Below, in pieces: positions 63,999 to 64,000 of a DNA stretch of 64,000 nucleotides. Numbering within the stretch: the first letter of the stretch is position 1; every line of letters begins with the position of its first letter. Made by a program: the position numbers and the translations under genes. Below the pieces are notes generated by a model. That model had not been told where the DNA came from and made no database searches. It saw only the letters and a program-made list of their open reading frames with translations. The DNA is taken from the NCBI GenBank assembly GCA_023079485.1, contig CM041084.1, forward strand, positions 123,969,450-124,033,449. The letters run 5' to 3'. Source of the stretch: Archilochus colubris (taxonomy: Eukaryota; Chordata; Aves; Apodiformes; Trochilidae).

Positions 63999-64000
63999 TC

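Overview
The window looks like intronic chromosomal DNA from a bird. Two things point to this. The interspersed repeats are CR1 LINEs, with the avian type of 3' end (tandem ATTCTATG octamers, no poly-A tail). The only protein-coding exon of a host gene encodes the start of RALYL, a vertebrate RNA-binding protein of the hnRNP C/RALY group. Base composition is AT-rich and simple repeats are few, as in a gene-poor part of an avian macrochromosome. The species cannot be fixed from the sequence.

Layout. Bases 1-50155 appear to be intron 5' of the first coding exon of RALYL on the + strand, because that exon is preceded by a good 3' splice site rather than a promoter. This stretch carries scattered old CR1 tails (10597-10827, 14031-14096, 24630-24772 on the - strand, 33901-34033, 43936-44127) and a short archosaur-type MITE-like inverted repeat (6998-7105). 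It also carries two structures that known families do not explain. The first, at 36385-36800, is a GC- and CpG-rich insert of about 0.38-0.39 kb bracketed by imperfect target-site-like repeats, with a tRNA-like A/B-box core at the tip of a 62-bp stem. The second, at 41783-42028, is a perfect 86-bp inverted repeat around three identical 28-bp tandem units.

The RALYL exon is 50156-50434: the last bases of the 5' UTR, the ATG at 50179, 85 codons of N-terminus and RRM, and a GTAAGG donor. Bases 50435 onward are the next intron. From 58195 it becomes a CR1 cluster: a degraded + strand tail (58195-58289), a 0.86-kb - strand copy with two internal deletions (58490-59350), and a long + strand copy (61244-63998). 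The long copy keeps an 890-codon open frame with an intact reverse transcriptase but only the C-terminal half of the endonuclease.

No tRNA gene, rRNA, snRNA, CRISPR array, complete host gene or CpG island was found. Most open frames of 60-140 codons are chance frames in intronic DNA. The two hairpin structures lie in the sense direction of RALYL, so if the intron is transcribed they would form long double-stranded RNA.
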